Shown here piece after piece: positions 5,978 through 6,090 of a DNA stretch of 6,090 nt (position 1 is the stretch's first letter; each line of letters opens with the position of its first letter). This stretch comes from an uncultured Bifidobacterium sp. GTDB lineage: Bacteria; Actinomycetota; Actinomycetes; Actinomycetales; Bifidobacteriaceae. The stretch covers positions 1 through 6,090 of the forward strand of contig CALEGL010000148.1 in the NCBI GenBank assembly GCA_937876495.1. The letters run 5' to 3'. The notes below the pieces were generated by a model that saw only the letters and a list, made by a program, of their open reading frames with translations, searched no databases and had not been told where the DNA came from. The translations under genes were made by a program, and so were the position numbers.

Positions 5978-6090
5978 ATGAGCCTCGGAACACTGGCATT
6001 CCATGGCTTCGACGCGGCGGCTGGCGCCGCCCTCGGCGGACCCTCGCCGGCCAAGGCCGCGCCCGGTGTCCCTGGAGTGCGCGTGGCCGC
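5978..6090 (+). CDS. Start of an unrecognised gene, 3' partial
   Basis: An open frame from the ATG at 5978 runs to the window edge without a stop (37 codons visible). The visible protein begins MSLGTLAFHGFDAAAGAALG and continues rich in Ala, Gly and Pro; I recognise no family or motif. In its favour, it lies beyond the operon terminator, about three quarters of its third codon positions are G or C, and a -10-like box lies at the distance expected for a leaderless message. Against it, there is no ribosome binding site, it is short, and another frame of the same stretch (ATG at 6003) is also open with even higher third-position GC, though its Arg- and Pro-rich product looks like a shadow. It is a tentative call. 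Confidence 0.35.
   Translation, partial: MSLGTLAFHGFDAAAGAALGGPSPAKAAPGVPGVRVA

Noticed and set aside
5719..6054. A 111-codon minus-strand frame at the right edge
   Set aside because: It overlaps the end of the binding-protein gene and crosses the terminator, with no motif or ribosome binding site.
1..6090. CRISPR arrays, tRNA or rRNA genes, insertion sequences, attachment sites
   Set aside because: No regularly spaced repeats, tRNA-like cloverleaf, rRNA signatures, transposase motifs or flanking terminal repeats were found on reading through the window.

Overview
The window is one end of a high-GC, actinobacterial-type ABC importer operon of the peptide/nickel (Opp/Dpp) class, all on the + strand. 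G or C dominates third codon positions, the substrate-binding protein is a lipoprotein, and the two ATPases are fused in one polypeptide. The binding protein resembles those of Bifidobacterium and relatives, but that placement is from memory and no marker gene confirms it.

Layout: 1-834, a permease (OppB/DppB type) whose 5' end lies outside the window; 845-1735, the second permease (OppC/DppC type); 1732-3906, a fused double ATPase (OppD-OppF type) overlapping the second permease by 4 bases; 3907-4064, a non-coding spacer with two strong inverted repeats; 4065-5798, the lipoprotein substrate-binding protein (SBP_bac_5 type); 5822-5883, a large hairpin read as the operon terminator; 5965-6090, a possible promoter and the start of an unrecognised gene, perhaps leaderless, running off the window.

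Working together: the lipid-anchored binding protein captures a ligand outside the membrane and passes it to the permease heterodimer, and the fused ATPase powers transport from the cytoplasm. Oligopeptides or dipeptides are the likeliest cargo from family membership, but the sequence does not fix the substrate. The two permeases and the ATPase are tightly packed and probably translationally coupled. The binding protein, usually needed in excess, sits last behind a 158-base spacer with predicted RNA structure and its own strong ribosome binding site, which would allow separate control.

The transporter itself is ordinary and I see no new protein system. The sequence-level oddities are a perfect 20-bp palindrome just upstream of the binding-protein ribosome binding site, a GAAA-capped hairpin before it, a perfect 26-bp palindrome inside the ATPase coding region, and the possible leaderless start near the right edge.
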